A stretch of DNA of 64,000 nt from Branchipolynoe longqiensis. Its lineage: Eukaryota; Annelida; Polychaeta; Phyllodocida; Polynoidae. The notes under the pieces were generated by a model. The model was not told the origin of the DNA. It did not search any database and worked only from the letters and a program-made list of their open reading frames with translations. Where the stretch lies: contig CM059198.1 of assembly GCA_030323885.1 (NCBI GenBank), forward strand, positions 63,638,917 to 63,702,916, written 5' to 3'. Of the stretch, positions 55,001 to 64,000 are shown in pieces (within the stretch, counting starts at the first letter, position 1; each line of letters begins with the position of its first letter). The position numbers and the translations under genes are program-made.

Positions 55001-55495
55001 AGGCCCTGTCAGACCTTGCCAGACTGGGGAACCGGACGAGAACCGGGCACTGTCCGATTGTGTACGGCCATGTTCGGGTACCGTCCAGTAACCATCCGCC
55101 GGTGTCCGGTGGTGTCCGGCGGTGTCCGGTACAAGTTTTGAACATGCACAAAACTTCTACCGGACACAGCCGGACTGAGGTGTCCGGTTGGTGTCCGTTT
55201 TGTCCGGTACATGTCTGGTACCCATCTGGTACCCATCCGTACATGTCCGGTACCCATCAGTTGGTGTCCGGTTTGTCCGTTTTGTCCGGTACATGTCCGG
55301 TACCCATCCATTACGTGTCTGGTTCTGTCCGGTTCTCGTCCGGTACATGTATGGTACATGTACGGGGGCAATTAACCCAATGTTACGCTCAATTTTGATA
55401 CATTTCGATAGATTTCTTCACCGGACAACACCGGACTAGAAAATTCTTTGTCCGGTGGTCTCTGGTGCTCAGTCTGGTGAGGTGTGACAATGACT
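55001..55495 (+). mobile_element. TIR element E5 (495 bp)
   Basis: Left TTAA (54997-55000), right TTAC (55496-55499). Ends AGGCCCTGTCAGACCTTGCC and the inverse of AGTCATTGTCACACCTCACC. The interior is dominated by GTCCGGTAC and GGTGTCCGGT words. The E core AGTTTTGAACATGCACAAAA is at 55134-55153, identical to E4. Overlapping open frames on both strands derive from the word repeats. Confidence 0.82.
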
Positions 55496-55663
55496 TTACC
55501 AATTAGGTCACAATGACTTCCCCATGTTCTATACGTAAAAGAAATTGTTCGCCCAACTGGAGTCAGATGGGATAGAAGTTAGAACACAGAAGCACGCGGT
55601 CACGTTAAATGTTCAGACACCCTAGGCTTCAGTGCTACCAGCTATAGAATTGAGTCCTTAATA

Positions 55664-56004
55664 TGGTTGATTGTTGGAATTTTACCTCCTGGCAACATCT
55701 AGGGTCATATCAGAATGGGTACCAGCCTGTCACAGTGCACACTCATGGTGACTTTATAGTGCAGCCCCATGGGGAGACCAGGCCACCAGCAGCATGACCT
55801 AATATCCCACTCAGTCTCATTATCCTGACACTGAGCCAACCAGTCCTTGCCCTATCCTAATGATGCAGAGCACCAGGCTAGGAAGTGACAAGTATCAATT
55901 TTGTGTAAGTCATTGGCTTGACTCGACTGGGAATTTTGAACTCCAGAACTCCCCCCCCCCCCCAGGAGGTCGGGACTCTTCAGATTCAGCCACCGCCTAC
56001 GGTT
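55664..56004 (-). mobile_element. SINE A copy
   Basis: Full length. A C run at 55952-55965 lies within the head. Confidence 0.83.
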
Positions 56005-56088
56005 GTCCTTCATAAGTGCACCCGTCTCCAAGTTGGATGAGGAGGATCAAACCTAGATTAGTATTTTGATTTCGAAAACAGTGCCAAT

Positions 56089-56312
56089 GGGTCGTCCACA
56101 ACTGCTTCATTAAAGGCTGTGATGTGTGCACTCCTGTTTGTGGGAAAGTGCATGTACAAAAAACCTTGCTGCTTATCGGAAAGAGTAGCCTCTGTGGTGG
56201 CAGCGGGATTCCTCCAAAGAAATATGCCATAATGACCATACGTTTGACATCCAATAGCCGATGATGAAAATCAATGCGCTCTAGAAGAGGCGTCATTAGA
56301 TAAAACACTTTG
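56089..56312 (+). mobile_element. SINE D copy 3, 5'-truncated
   Basis: Starts within the body (GGTCGTCCACAACTGC) and ends GCGTCATTAGATAAAACAC. Confidence 0.82.
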
Positions 56313-56387
56313 CTTTTTTGAAAGCATGCTGACTGTATCCTTCAATGGTCCGCGTATTCCTTTTTTTATCTTTTTTGGTGGTGTTTT

Positions 56388-56717
56388 TCTTGTTTTATTT
56401 AAGGACACCTCGAGAGCACATTGATTTTTATCATTGGCTATTGAACATCAAACAGTTGGTCATTCTGACACATTTCTTTATAGGAAACCTGCTGCCGGTG
56501 CATAGGCTACTCTTTCTGATAAGCAGCAAGGGGTCTTTTATATGCACTTTCCTACAGACAGGACAACACATATACCAGAACCTTTGATGAACCAGTTTTG
56601 GAGCACTGGTTGGAACAGAAAATTACCCGAACTGCAAAAGGGTGCACTGAGCAAGATCGGTAGGATGACCCACACCTAGACAGCTGGACACTCTACCGTC
56701 TGAGCTACGTCCCACTC
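56388..56717 (-). mobile_element. SINE D copy 4, full length
   Basis: Tail GTTTTATTTAAGGACACC at the left, head GAGCTACGTCCCACTCC at the right. It lies inverted to copy 3, 75 bp away. Confidence 0.87.
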
Positions 56718-56947
56718 CGGTCCGCCTATTCCAGACAATGTCCGAATAAGGCTGTGATTCTTGTCGCACGGACAGGAATTAATTCTATCCACAGTCTGAG
56801 TTTGCATTTGAAAGCTGATATGAGTAGGGTATAAACGGCTGCTTATCTAGACCTACTTTGTGTCCGACAAGATTACTTGAGACATCCTCGCCTGTATCTG
56901 AGAAAATACTCCGCAGGGGGGGAGGGGGGGGGGGTGCGTTCAGATAT
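56718..56947. other. Unassigned with G run
   Basis: A G run is at 56916-56935. No other feature. Confidence 0.4.
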
Positions 56948-56949
56948 TA

Positions 56950-57328
56950 CAGTAAGACCTCTCCAAATAGGCCAACCATGGGACCGACCTTAAATGGTCC
57001 ATTTAGGGAGGTGGTCGATTTAGAGACTTCTTTCTATCATTACAATAGAGTAAAACCTTCCTAAACGACCCCTACACAAATCGACCACTCCCATATATCG
57101 ATCGATTTATTTGGGTCCCAAGAATACCATTGTAGCCATATTCTAACTCCTTAAAACCGACCACCTCCCTAAATGGACCAGTTAAAGTCGGTCCCAAGGT
57201 CGGTCGATTTAGAGAGGTTTTACTGTAGTATTTATTGTATGGGCGATCGTTTGGGACACAAATAAAGCGATCGATATACGGGAGTGGTCGATCTGTGGAG
57301 GTGGTCGGTTAGAGAGGTTTGACTGGAG
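56950..57328. mobile_element. Tigger-like MITE K (nested ends)
   Basis: CAGTAAGACCTCTCCAAA at 56950 pairs with TTTAGAGAGGTTTTACTG ending 57225, both flanked by TA. A second pair, near 57052 (GTAAAACCTTCCTAAACG) and 57328 (GGTTAGAGAGGTTTGACTG), overlaps it. CGATCGAT-rich palindromes lie inside. CAGT ends and TA duplication suggest pogo/Tigger origin. Confidence 0.75.
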
Positions 57329-57466
57329 TTGGTGATCGATTCGGTGTGTTTAGTCACAGGCTGGTCATGTCCGTTCACGGCCAGTAAACGGTGTTAATCC
57401 ACGCGTGACTTAATGCGTTAGTCACACGGTGCCTGAGAGTCGGCTGTACTAATAATTCAAACACCA

Positions 57467-59013
57467 GGGCCCGTATATAGGGTATGCACTGACGTCACGC
57501 TAAGCGGAAGTGCGGCCATTGTGGCGATAATAACCACAATAATAACACACTGTCACACTGCAAACTCAATGGCTATGAGCAATCTTCATACAGAAAAAGT
57601 GAAATATCTATCAAACCAATCCATCTAGAAACAAATCGGTTGGTACACATATAGGAAACATGTTTACCAATAAGATTATATTAAATTGATAAGGTTAGGG
57701 TTCTGGATTTCTATTAATTTTGAATAAAACTAATGATTTACACTGCGCGTACCGGCAAACTCAAGCCAGTCAAGGCATTGTCAATGGCCGTGAGCAATCT
57801 TCACACAGAAAAAGTGAAATATCTCTAAAACCACACCACCTAAAAACAAATCGCTTGGTAGACATATAGAAAACATATTCAACGAATAGATTATATTAAA
57901 TTTATATGGTTAGGCTTCTGTATTTCTATTAATTTTGAATGAAATAAACGTTTTGTACTGCGCGTACCGGCAAACTCAAGGCATTCACGCCGCATTGTCA
58001 ATGGTCGTGAGCAATCTTCATACAGAAAAAGTGAAATATCTCTAAAACTACACCACCTAGAAACAAATCGCTTGGTAAACATATAAAAAACATATTAAAC
58101 TAATAGATTATATTAAATTTCTAAGATTAGGGTTCCAGATTTCTATTAATTTTGAATGAAATAGACGTTTTCCACTGCGCGTACAGGCAAACTCTATGGG
58201 ATGTTTTCAACTTGATATCGCCACAATGGCCGCGCATCCGGTTCGTGACATCACATGAATACCCTATATATACATGTGCTGGTGCCAGGGCCTTATTAAC
58301 CGTGGCTATGGTAGCCAGCCCCACAAGGTTAACGGTGGAAAATCCGTATTCATGTGCCTGTACCAGTACTAGCCGCCGACCGTAGCCTAGACTAAGCTAC
58401 CCGACTTTCAAAACATGGTTAACTGCAAGCCGCATCAGTTAGTGTGCCGGCCGCCGATATATAAGAGGCACATCTATTCAATGCGATCATATTTGACAGA
58501 ATTACATCCGCAATAAGTGAAATTTAATCAAATTAACCCTAAAATCGAACCGTTATTAACACTCCCGCCGCATTGGCGGCATTATTCATATTGTCATATC
58601 GACGAATGTAAACTAAACAAATCACCGCCGCCGCCGCATCGACATCGATATCCATACTGTCGAACGTCAACTAAACATGGCCGCCGGCATATTGGCAATA
58701 TATTAGAGGCAAATCTATTCAATGCAATCATATTTGACAGATTTACATACGCAATAAGTGAAATTTACTCAAATTAACCCTAAAATCGAACCATTATTAA
58801 CGCTCCCACCGCATTGGCGGCGTTATTCATATTGTCAAATCGAGGGAATTCCCAAATCTATAAATAACTTCACGGTTAGCTATCCGCGACGGCTTGGACA
58901 TTGGTGAATACAACTTGACCTATTTCTCCAACCCGCCGCTAGCCACGGATAGCTACCCCAGAGCTAGCGTGTATCACCGGCTACGTCTGGCACCAGTACA
59001 TGAATACGGGCCC
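57467..59013. mobile_element. TIR element J with tandem core, host of G2
   Basis: The left end GGGCCCGTATA is separated by G2 from its continuation TACATGTGCTGGTGCCAG. The right end is the inverse of GGGCCCGTATTCATGTACTG. The core has two units of about 241 bp (from about 58455 and 58696), each with AGAGGC(A/C)(C/A)ATCTATTCAAT and CCGCATTGGCGGC. No ORF. Confidence 0.78.
57480..58264 (+). mobile_element. TIR element G2 with three tandem core units (785 bp)
   Basis: Ends GGGTATGCACTGACGTCACG and the inverse of GGGTATTCATGTGATGTCAC. Core units start with CAATGG at 57567, 57782 and 57999 (periods 215 and 217). Each contains GAGCAATCTTCA, AGAAAAAGTGAAATATC and CGCGTACCGGCAAACTC. It is inserted in the left TIR of J at a TA-rich site. 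Confidence 0.85.
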
Positions 59014-59032
59014 AGAACATCACAGGATAAGC

Positions 59033-59250
59033 GGGTGTGGTGGCCGAGTCGGTAGAGCGCGGATCTCGAGTGCGGAATATCGGGAGTTCGGGAACTCAAA
59101 AACATCAGACTATGCAACTTTAACTATCACCGAAGTTAACCATTTCTGATCAAGGTTAATTCAACCTAAAGTAAGGTACAATACTTAGTACCATTTTTAC
59201 CTCAAATACTGTGAGAATTTCAAAACCCTCGGATGGTAATTTCGACCCAT
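59033..59250 (+). repeat. SINE A head followed by family B fragments
   Basis: 59037-59094 is an isolated tRNA-like head (GTGGTGGCCGAGTCGGTAGA). 59098-59240 holds B pieces (ATCAGACTATGCAACTTTAA and AACCTAAAGTAAGGT). Confidence 0.6.
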
Positions 59251-59457
59251 AAAATGAGGTGAGGTGATTTATAAAGATTGCAGCCGTCTGGTCATGTTCA
59301 AAGGAGGAAAGGGTGTGGGGTTAAACAAAGGAAAAGGCTACAAATCATGGCCGTCCCACACACAAAAAAAACACAAGAAACTCAAATAAAATCCATCAGA
59401 AATAGCAGTCAAAAACAAGGAAATGTAAGTGATAAAAGACAAACCGACATACAGAGA
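59251..59457. other. Short unassigned spacer
   Basis: Nothing was recognised. Confidence 0.35.
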
Positions 59458-59772
59458 GTTTGTTTTATTTAGTGACACCTCTAGAGCACATTGATTTGTG
59501 TATCTTTCGCTATTGGACGTCCAACATATGGTCAATCTGACATGTTTCTTCACAGGAAACCGACTGCCGCCACACTCTTTCCGATAAGCAGCATGGGGTA
59601 TTTTATATGGACTTTGCCACAGACAGGACAGCACATACCACAGCCTTTGATGAACTAATCGTGGACCACTGGAATGGAAAATAGCCCAAACTGCAAATGG
59701 GTCCACTGAGCAGGATCGATCAGATAACCGACATCTTCACAGGTGAACATGCTACCGCCTGAGCACTCCCCC
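59458..59772 (-). mobile_element. SINE D copy 5
   Basis: Tail TTTGTTTTATTTAGTGACAC at the left. The head (ATGCTACCGCCTGAGCACTC) is degraded at the right. Confidence 0.85.
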
Positions 59773-60014
59773 AAAAACCCACCTACAATCAGATCAAAAC
59801 GGTGATGTCTTAGTGAACCTTCCTCTCTTCCTTAAATGTGACCTCCACCTAGCGGCCAATTAGGGACGCTGACCAAACCGGAAACGAAATCACGTCGCGC
59901 GCGCCTAATCAATTCACGTCACGTGTTAAATGACGTCACGTCACGTGCACACCGGAAGCACGTGGGCTAATATCCACCGACGGCCGGTTGGGTATTAACC
60001 CACGACCGTGTAGG

Positions 60015-60048
<34 letters not shown>

Positions 60049-60716
60049 TGGGGGGTGCTGACCCGTAAGTGTGTGGGCTTTGGGTTCGAATCTGGGTCAG
60101 TCGGTCTGCGAGTCGCATACTGAGCGTGGAACTGCTTTCTCCTATTATCGTCCAGCCAGGCACACTCCGGGGAGAGTCACTAAATCGTGGTGACCGACCC
60201 CCGGAAGTGGAGGTCAGTGGGAAGAGCAGCACTCCTCCTTTCACCGCTACGCCCTTCCACCACTCCATCCCTTGCCACCCTAATCCACCGTATTAATAGA
60301 CGGGTTGTAATCCCAACTGCGCATGAGTGGAAAACGGTGTCCAAAGCAAAACAAATGCGCACGGTCATTGACTGTGCTGATACGCGCAGTGCAAGACTTC
60401 TGTATTTCTATTATTTTGAAAGAAAACCGAACAGTTTAGCATAAACATGGATTCAGTCATGCAAGTGTTTTGAATATGTCGAATACATATTTATCCATAA
60501 TTAAGCCTTCTGATCTAAAATAAAACCATCCAACTCCACCAAAATTGTCACTTTCACGTTGATCAGTTCTTTGCATCAGTTTTAACACTCAGAGTTCCAG
60601 TTGAGGGCACATGTTCTCTGGTAACGGTGCTATTTATATTTTAATCTAGAGAAAGGCAATAATAGTTCAAATTCCATGATGTCAAGTATAATCGTTATTA
60701 TCTATATTATATTTGC
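59773..60716. other. Unassigned with (GT)n and CRE/E-box-like words
   Basis: 59925-59965 has overlapping CACGTCACGTG and TGACGTCACG words. 60017-60047 is (GT)n. 60085-60105 contains a box B-like GGTTCGAATCTGGG without a head. 60310-60400 resembles 19010-19060 and part of the G core. No gene was recognised. Confidence 0.45.
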
Positions 60717-60720
60717 TTAA

Positions 60721-61266
60721 AGTTACATAGTCCGATGGTTTTGAATTTCTGTATTTTTTCTGAGATAAATATATTAGATCAATCAATAGTATCTACTTTA
60801 TATTACTTCAAAGTTACTTTTATTTTGAATGGTAAACTTTTGAGATATCTTGAGTGCAAACATGGAAAATGTTAACAGTTGTAAACATTCAGGTACTAGC
60901 AACCTGAGCACTACTTGAGATATATTGAGTGCAAACATGGACATAATAGTGTCATGCTACACACTAGCATGACACATGCTAGTGTGTATAAGAATCAGTG
61001 CTACATCTTTGCATTCCGGGCCTCTGTACAGGCCCGGAATGCAAAGAGATGTGGGTTCGAGTCTCGCTCTTGATGCTACTTCCTTCATGCAAGCTTGCCA
61101 AAACTCTGACACCATAGACTTCTGCAGTAACAGGTTCTGTTAAATTGCCTTCTACACAGAAACAAATGCTTAATAAGTGCATCACCATTTAAGTTAGATA
61201 TGTCAAATCAAATCTAGATAATTAGTTTGGTTTTGAAAATTTGATATTTCATCAGACTATGCATCT
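60721..61266 (+). mobile_element. MITE family B, copy 4 (546 bp)
   Basis: Flanked by TTAA (60717-60720 and 61267-61270). Ends AGTTACATAGTCCGATGG and CATCAGACTATGCATCT. Two palindromes and a tRNA-like box B (GGTTCGAGTCTC, near 61051) lie at 60955-61070, probably a small inserted piece. Confidence 0.85.
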
Positions 61267-61270
61267 TTAA

Positions 61271-61882
61271 GGTCCCTTGTATTATAATTAGCTAACTTTG
61301 GAGATTTTGACGTGATAACTTGCAAAAGTAATCTTGATGCACACATAAACAGTTCTGAGAATATGCGCTTCAGTAATAACGGGTTCTACTAAATTAACTT
61401 AGTAGTTCCTTCTTGCCGCAACACTTGTTTTCTAACTACACCAATGAATGCAGTGGCCGAATAGGTAGAACAAGGGCTTCCCATGGGTGAGATCGGATGT
61501 TCATTTCCCGGTCGAGTCAAACCAATGACTTACTAAATTGATTCTTGTCGCTTCCTAGCTTGGCCCTCAGCAGTATTAGGATAGGGCAAGGACCGTTTAG
61601 CTCAGTGTCAGAGGATAACGTGATATCGGGTCATGGTGCCGGTGGCCTGATTTCACAGTGGGGCAGCACTATAAAGTCACCATGAGTGTGCACTGTCACA
61701 AATCGATACCCATCCTAAAATGACCTTAGATGTTGCCAGAACTTAAAACTCCAACAACCAAACAACTCTAACTGCACCAGTGGCTAAGGGGGATATGAAG
61801 GATCATTTCAAGCTAATATTAAATAGTAATAAGTAATAGTTTCAGTTTATAAAATATGATGCTTTCATTGCACTATGCAGCT
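61271..61882 (+). mobile_element. MITE family B, copy 5, left-truncated, hosting SINE A
   Basis: Interior words (CTTCAGTAATAACGGGTTCT) come before the SINE. The right end (GATGCTTTCATTGCACTATG) meets TTAA at 61883-61886. Confidence 0.7.
61444..61766 (+). mobile_element. SINE A copy with target duplication
   Basis: Full length, flanked by TCTAACT(A/G)CACCA-type repeats (61431-61443 and 61767-61779). Confidence 0.88.
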
Positions 61883-62167
61883 TTAAGACGACTGAGAAGT
61901 TTCTGAAACTACGAATCACAAGTTGGCGTCAGTTTTCAACCAATGCTGACTGCCCTATTTCGCCATTAATTGGATTAAAGTTTCACATGAGGCCAAAGCA
62001 GTGACAGATTAGATGGTGCTGTTTGATGAGAATATAACTGTTCCAGTAACTTAATACAGTCGGAGTCGACTCTTACAGATTCCTATTAGGTAGCTGAGCC
62101 GACGGTACTAATTAGCACTGAGCCAAACAAGCTTGTGCGCGTTGTTTTTCCAACAGTTTCGTATATA

Positions 62168-62576
62168 ATACCCCTGTCACACTATGAGGTAACGTGGTAG
62201 CGTAAGCTGACATAGGTGAAATTTGGCTATTACATCAAGAGATGTCGAGATACGTTACTCGTTCGTTAAGCCTACATCGAGATAGTGTCGAGATATGTCG
62301 AGTTACATTGAGATACAGTGACACACGTCAAGGTTTTGGACATACCCAAAACTTTCGGAGTAGCTCAACGTAAGGCCATTACATTGGGTTACATTGGGTT
62401 TACATTGCGCTCACATTAGCCTTGCATCAAGATACATTAGATGTTTGTTAGAGCTATATTGGTCTATGTTGAGCTACATCAACTTAGGGTAGAGTGACGG
62501 AGAGCCTGGAGGAATGTGCAGCCTGCACGCTGACAACATGGTGTTAACGTATCTCGACGTAGGTCTACCGTGTCTC
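62168..62576 (+). mobile_element. TIR element E6, right end lost
   Basis: The left end ATACCCCTGTCACACTATG matches the right end of E3. The interior is built of TACATTG and GAGATA words. The E core GGTTTTGGACATACCCAAAA is at 62332-62351. GGAGGAATGTG near 62511 is shared with E1. It is cut by a LINE copy at about 62577. Confidence 0.78.
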
Positions 62577-63010
62577 TGTTTTCTGCTCAAGGGGGACCTT
62601 CCTGCTGAATGTATTAGATGTCAGTCCCCACTGACAGTCAAGCATATTTGACTAAACTATGTCGATTTTATGGCAATGCGCCAACAATTTTACACTGCAA
62701 ACAGCATACATGACCTTTTTACTAAAGTAAAACAGAAGACATTTTAGCGTTTTTAAAGGAAGCTGGTCTGTACCACCTCATATATTTCATTAAAACATTT
62801 TTTATCGATTAATTCTTTCATCTATTTTATTTAATTATATGATTGTGACCTTTTAAAAATTCATAAGTGTCTATTGACACATAATTGATTGTATGCTTTT
62901 ACATTATATGTAAAGGTGATGGTTAAATAAAAAACAAATAATTCTCGCTGTGAATATAGCCTATGCTGCCGACACGTCATAAAGAAACCACCAATCAATC
63001 AATCAATCAT
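62577..63010 (+). pseudogene. I-like LINE, 3' end copy
   Basis: Matches 27940-28395, from CTGCTCAAGGGGG through the CATGACCTTTTTACTAAAGT words and 3' UTR to (AATC)n at 62991-63010. The Cys/His-motif region contains stops and is not translatable. A 5'-truncated, dead copy. Confidence 0.85.
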
Positions 63011-63145
63011 TGCTGTGTAGAAGGGTATACTAAGTCAATTTAATAGAACCTGTCACTGCTGAAGCCTATGTGGTCACAGTTTTGGCAAGCATGCCAACAT
63101 TAATTTTGGCATATTTACACATCAAATATCTCCTAAATTAGTTAT
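63011..63145 (-). mobile_element. MITE family B fragment
   Basis: B interior words such as TGAAGCCTATGTGGTCACAG and GGCAAGCATGCCAACATT. Confidence 0.65.
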
Positions 63146-63150
63146 TTTAA

Positions 63151-63813
63151 AGCTACCTAGTCCGATGAAGCATCACATTTTCAAAACCAAAGCAATTATC
63201 TAGATTTCATCCTACAAATCTATCTTAGATACTGATGCAGTTATTAAGCATTTATTTGCACATAAAAGGGAATACTGATGCAATTTAATAGAACGGGTTA
63301 CTGCTGAAGCCTACGGTGTCGGAGTTCTGGTGTGCTTGCCTAAACTGATTTGATGTGTTTATACTTCAAATATCTCAAAAGTTTAATGGACGGGGCTGCC
63401 CTCTATGGAAGATCTTCTGATCAAAAAGAATCTCCGGTGGACTGGACACCTCATGAGGATGTCATCAGACAGGCTACCAAAGCAGATCCTCTATTCTCAA
63501 CTGTCTTCTGGTTACAGAAAGAGAGGGCACCCTTGTCTCCGGTTCAAGGATACCATCAAGAGAAACCTGAAGCTGAGATACATTAAGACCGACTCATGGA
63601 GATTACTCTCACAGCAGAGAGCTAAATGGAGAGCGGCAGTCAAGCAATGAAAGCAGTCTTTGTCGAATCACGACCGACAGCATGATGATCTCAAAAGTTA
63701 GCCATTTAAAATAAAAGTTACTTCAACCTCAAATAAGGTAGATAAGAATAATGAATTTACTACATTTATCTCAGACAAATTATGGTAACCCCACGCCATC
63801 GGACTATGCAACT
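63151..63813 (-). mobile_element. MITE family B, copy 7, hosting LINE X
   Basis: TTAA at 63147-63150 and 63814-63817. Ends AGCTACCTAGTCCGATGA and CCATCGGACTATGCAACT. It is interrupted at 63384-63687. Confidence 0.85.
63384..63687 (+). pseudogene. LINE X, 3' end copy 2
   Basis: Encodes the C-terminal tail (MEDLLIKKNLRWTGHLMRMS, KRGHPCLRFKDTIKRNL) in one open frame to a stop near 63650, then a short (ATG)n end. Flanked by ATCTCAAAAGTT (63372-63383 and 63688-63699). No RT is present, so it is a dead 5'-truncated copy. Confidence 0.85.
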
Positions 63814-63866
63814 TTAAACATGTGGGCTGCGTAGAAATAAATACTAAGTTAATAAATACTAAGTTA

Positions 63867-64000
63867 ATGTGGCGTTCTCTGTGGCAGAGTGGTTAGAGTG
63901 TCTGACTTTTTTCTAGGTCAGACTCCTAATCTGAGGATCGGCGGTTCGATTCCCCGTGCCCCCAGCTCTGCCAATTTGGATTTCCACCGCTGTGTATAAC
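63867..64000 (+). mobile_element. SINE B, 5' part, cut by window end
   Basis: Box A-like TGGCAGAGTGG (63882-63892), T run (63907-63912), box B GGTTCGATTCC (63943-63953) and the start of the body (CTCTGCCAATTTGGATTTCC). Confidence 0.85.

Noticed and set aside
54882..55439. Overlapping open frames on both strands near 55 kb
   Set aside because: They lie in the word-repeat interior of E5. Several frames are open at once, as expected from a short repeated word.
59925..59965. CRE and E-box-like regulatory cluster
   Set aside because: Short palindromic words occur in GC-rich repeats by chance, and there is no gene or transcription start nearby.

Overview
This 64 kb window looks like intergenic DNA from a large, repeat-rich animal genome, most likely a lophotrochozoan and probably a mollusc. 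The organism call is inference. It rests on a tRNA-derived SINE (family D below) whose body resembles a SINE I associate with mollusc genomes, on DIRS, I-like and other LINE retrotransposons, on TIR elements with tandem-repeat cores like the bivalve pearl elements, and on abundant simple repeats. I found no host protein-coding gene. Every open frame with recognisable protein similarity belongs to a transposable element. Three runs of about 500 N (3861-4359, 24475-24972, 42728-43227) are assembly gaps.

Retroelements. A DIRS-type tyrosine-recombinase retrotransposon occupies 4361-7104: RT, RNase H, a methyltransferase-like region, then an overlapping recombinase ORF and a perfect 91-bp inverted repeat at its right end. 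Its left part is lost in a gap. A 5'-truncated I-like LINE with RNase H lies at 25660-28395 and a tail copy at 62577-63010. LINE tails of a second family (X) are at 25159-25570 and 63384-63687. A degenerate RNase H LINE (29182-30237) and a CR1/Jockey-like 3' end (44612-45578) are also present. SINE A, a roughly 340-bp tRNA-derived SINE, is the commonest element, with about 40 copies or pieces and two alternative tRNA-like heads. SINE B, SINE D and a chimeric LINE-tailed element R make up the rest.

DNA elements. There are several non-autonomous TIR families. P and K have TA-flanked, pogo/Tigger-like ends. B inserts at TTAA. F makes 9-bp target duplications. G, H and J carry tandem units of about 200-240 bp between their TIRs. 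E is an unusual group of seven elements (near 15.7, 19.9, 35.5, 41.7, 49.9, 55.0 and 62.2 kb). They share GTCACAC-type ends and one off-centre core motif, while the rest of each element is built from its own short repeated word. E is my main candidate for something undescribed.

Layout. 0-16 kb holds MITEs, DIRS, R, B and SINEs. 16-22 kb holds E elements and a nested SINE/MITE stack. 22-25 kb is a G-rich minisatellite, element G and a gap. 25-30 kb holds LINEs. 30-37 kb holds H, SINEs, E and a foldback. 37-50 kb is dominated by strand-asymmetric minisatellites. 50-64 kb is a dense nest of SINE, B, E, G and J insertions. Clear target-site duplications let the insertion order be read in many places.
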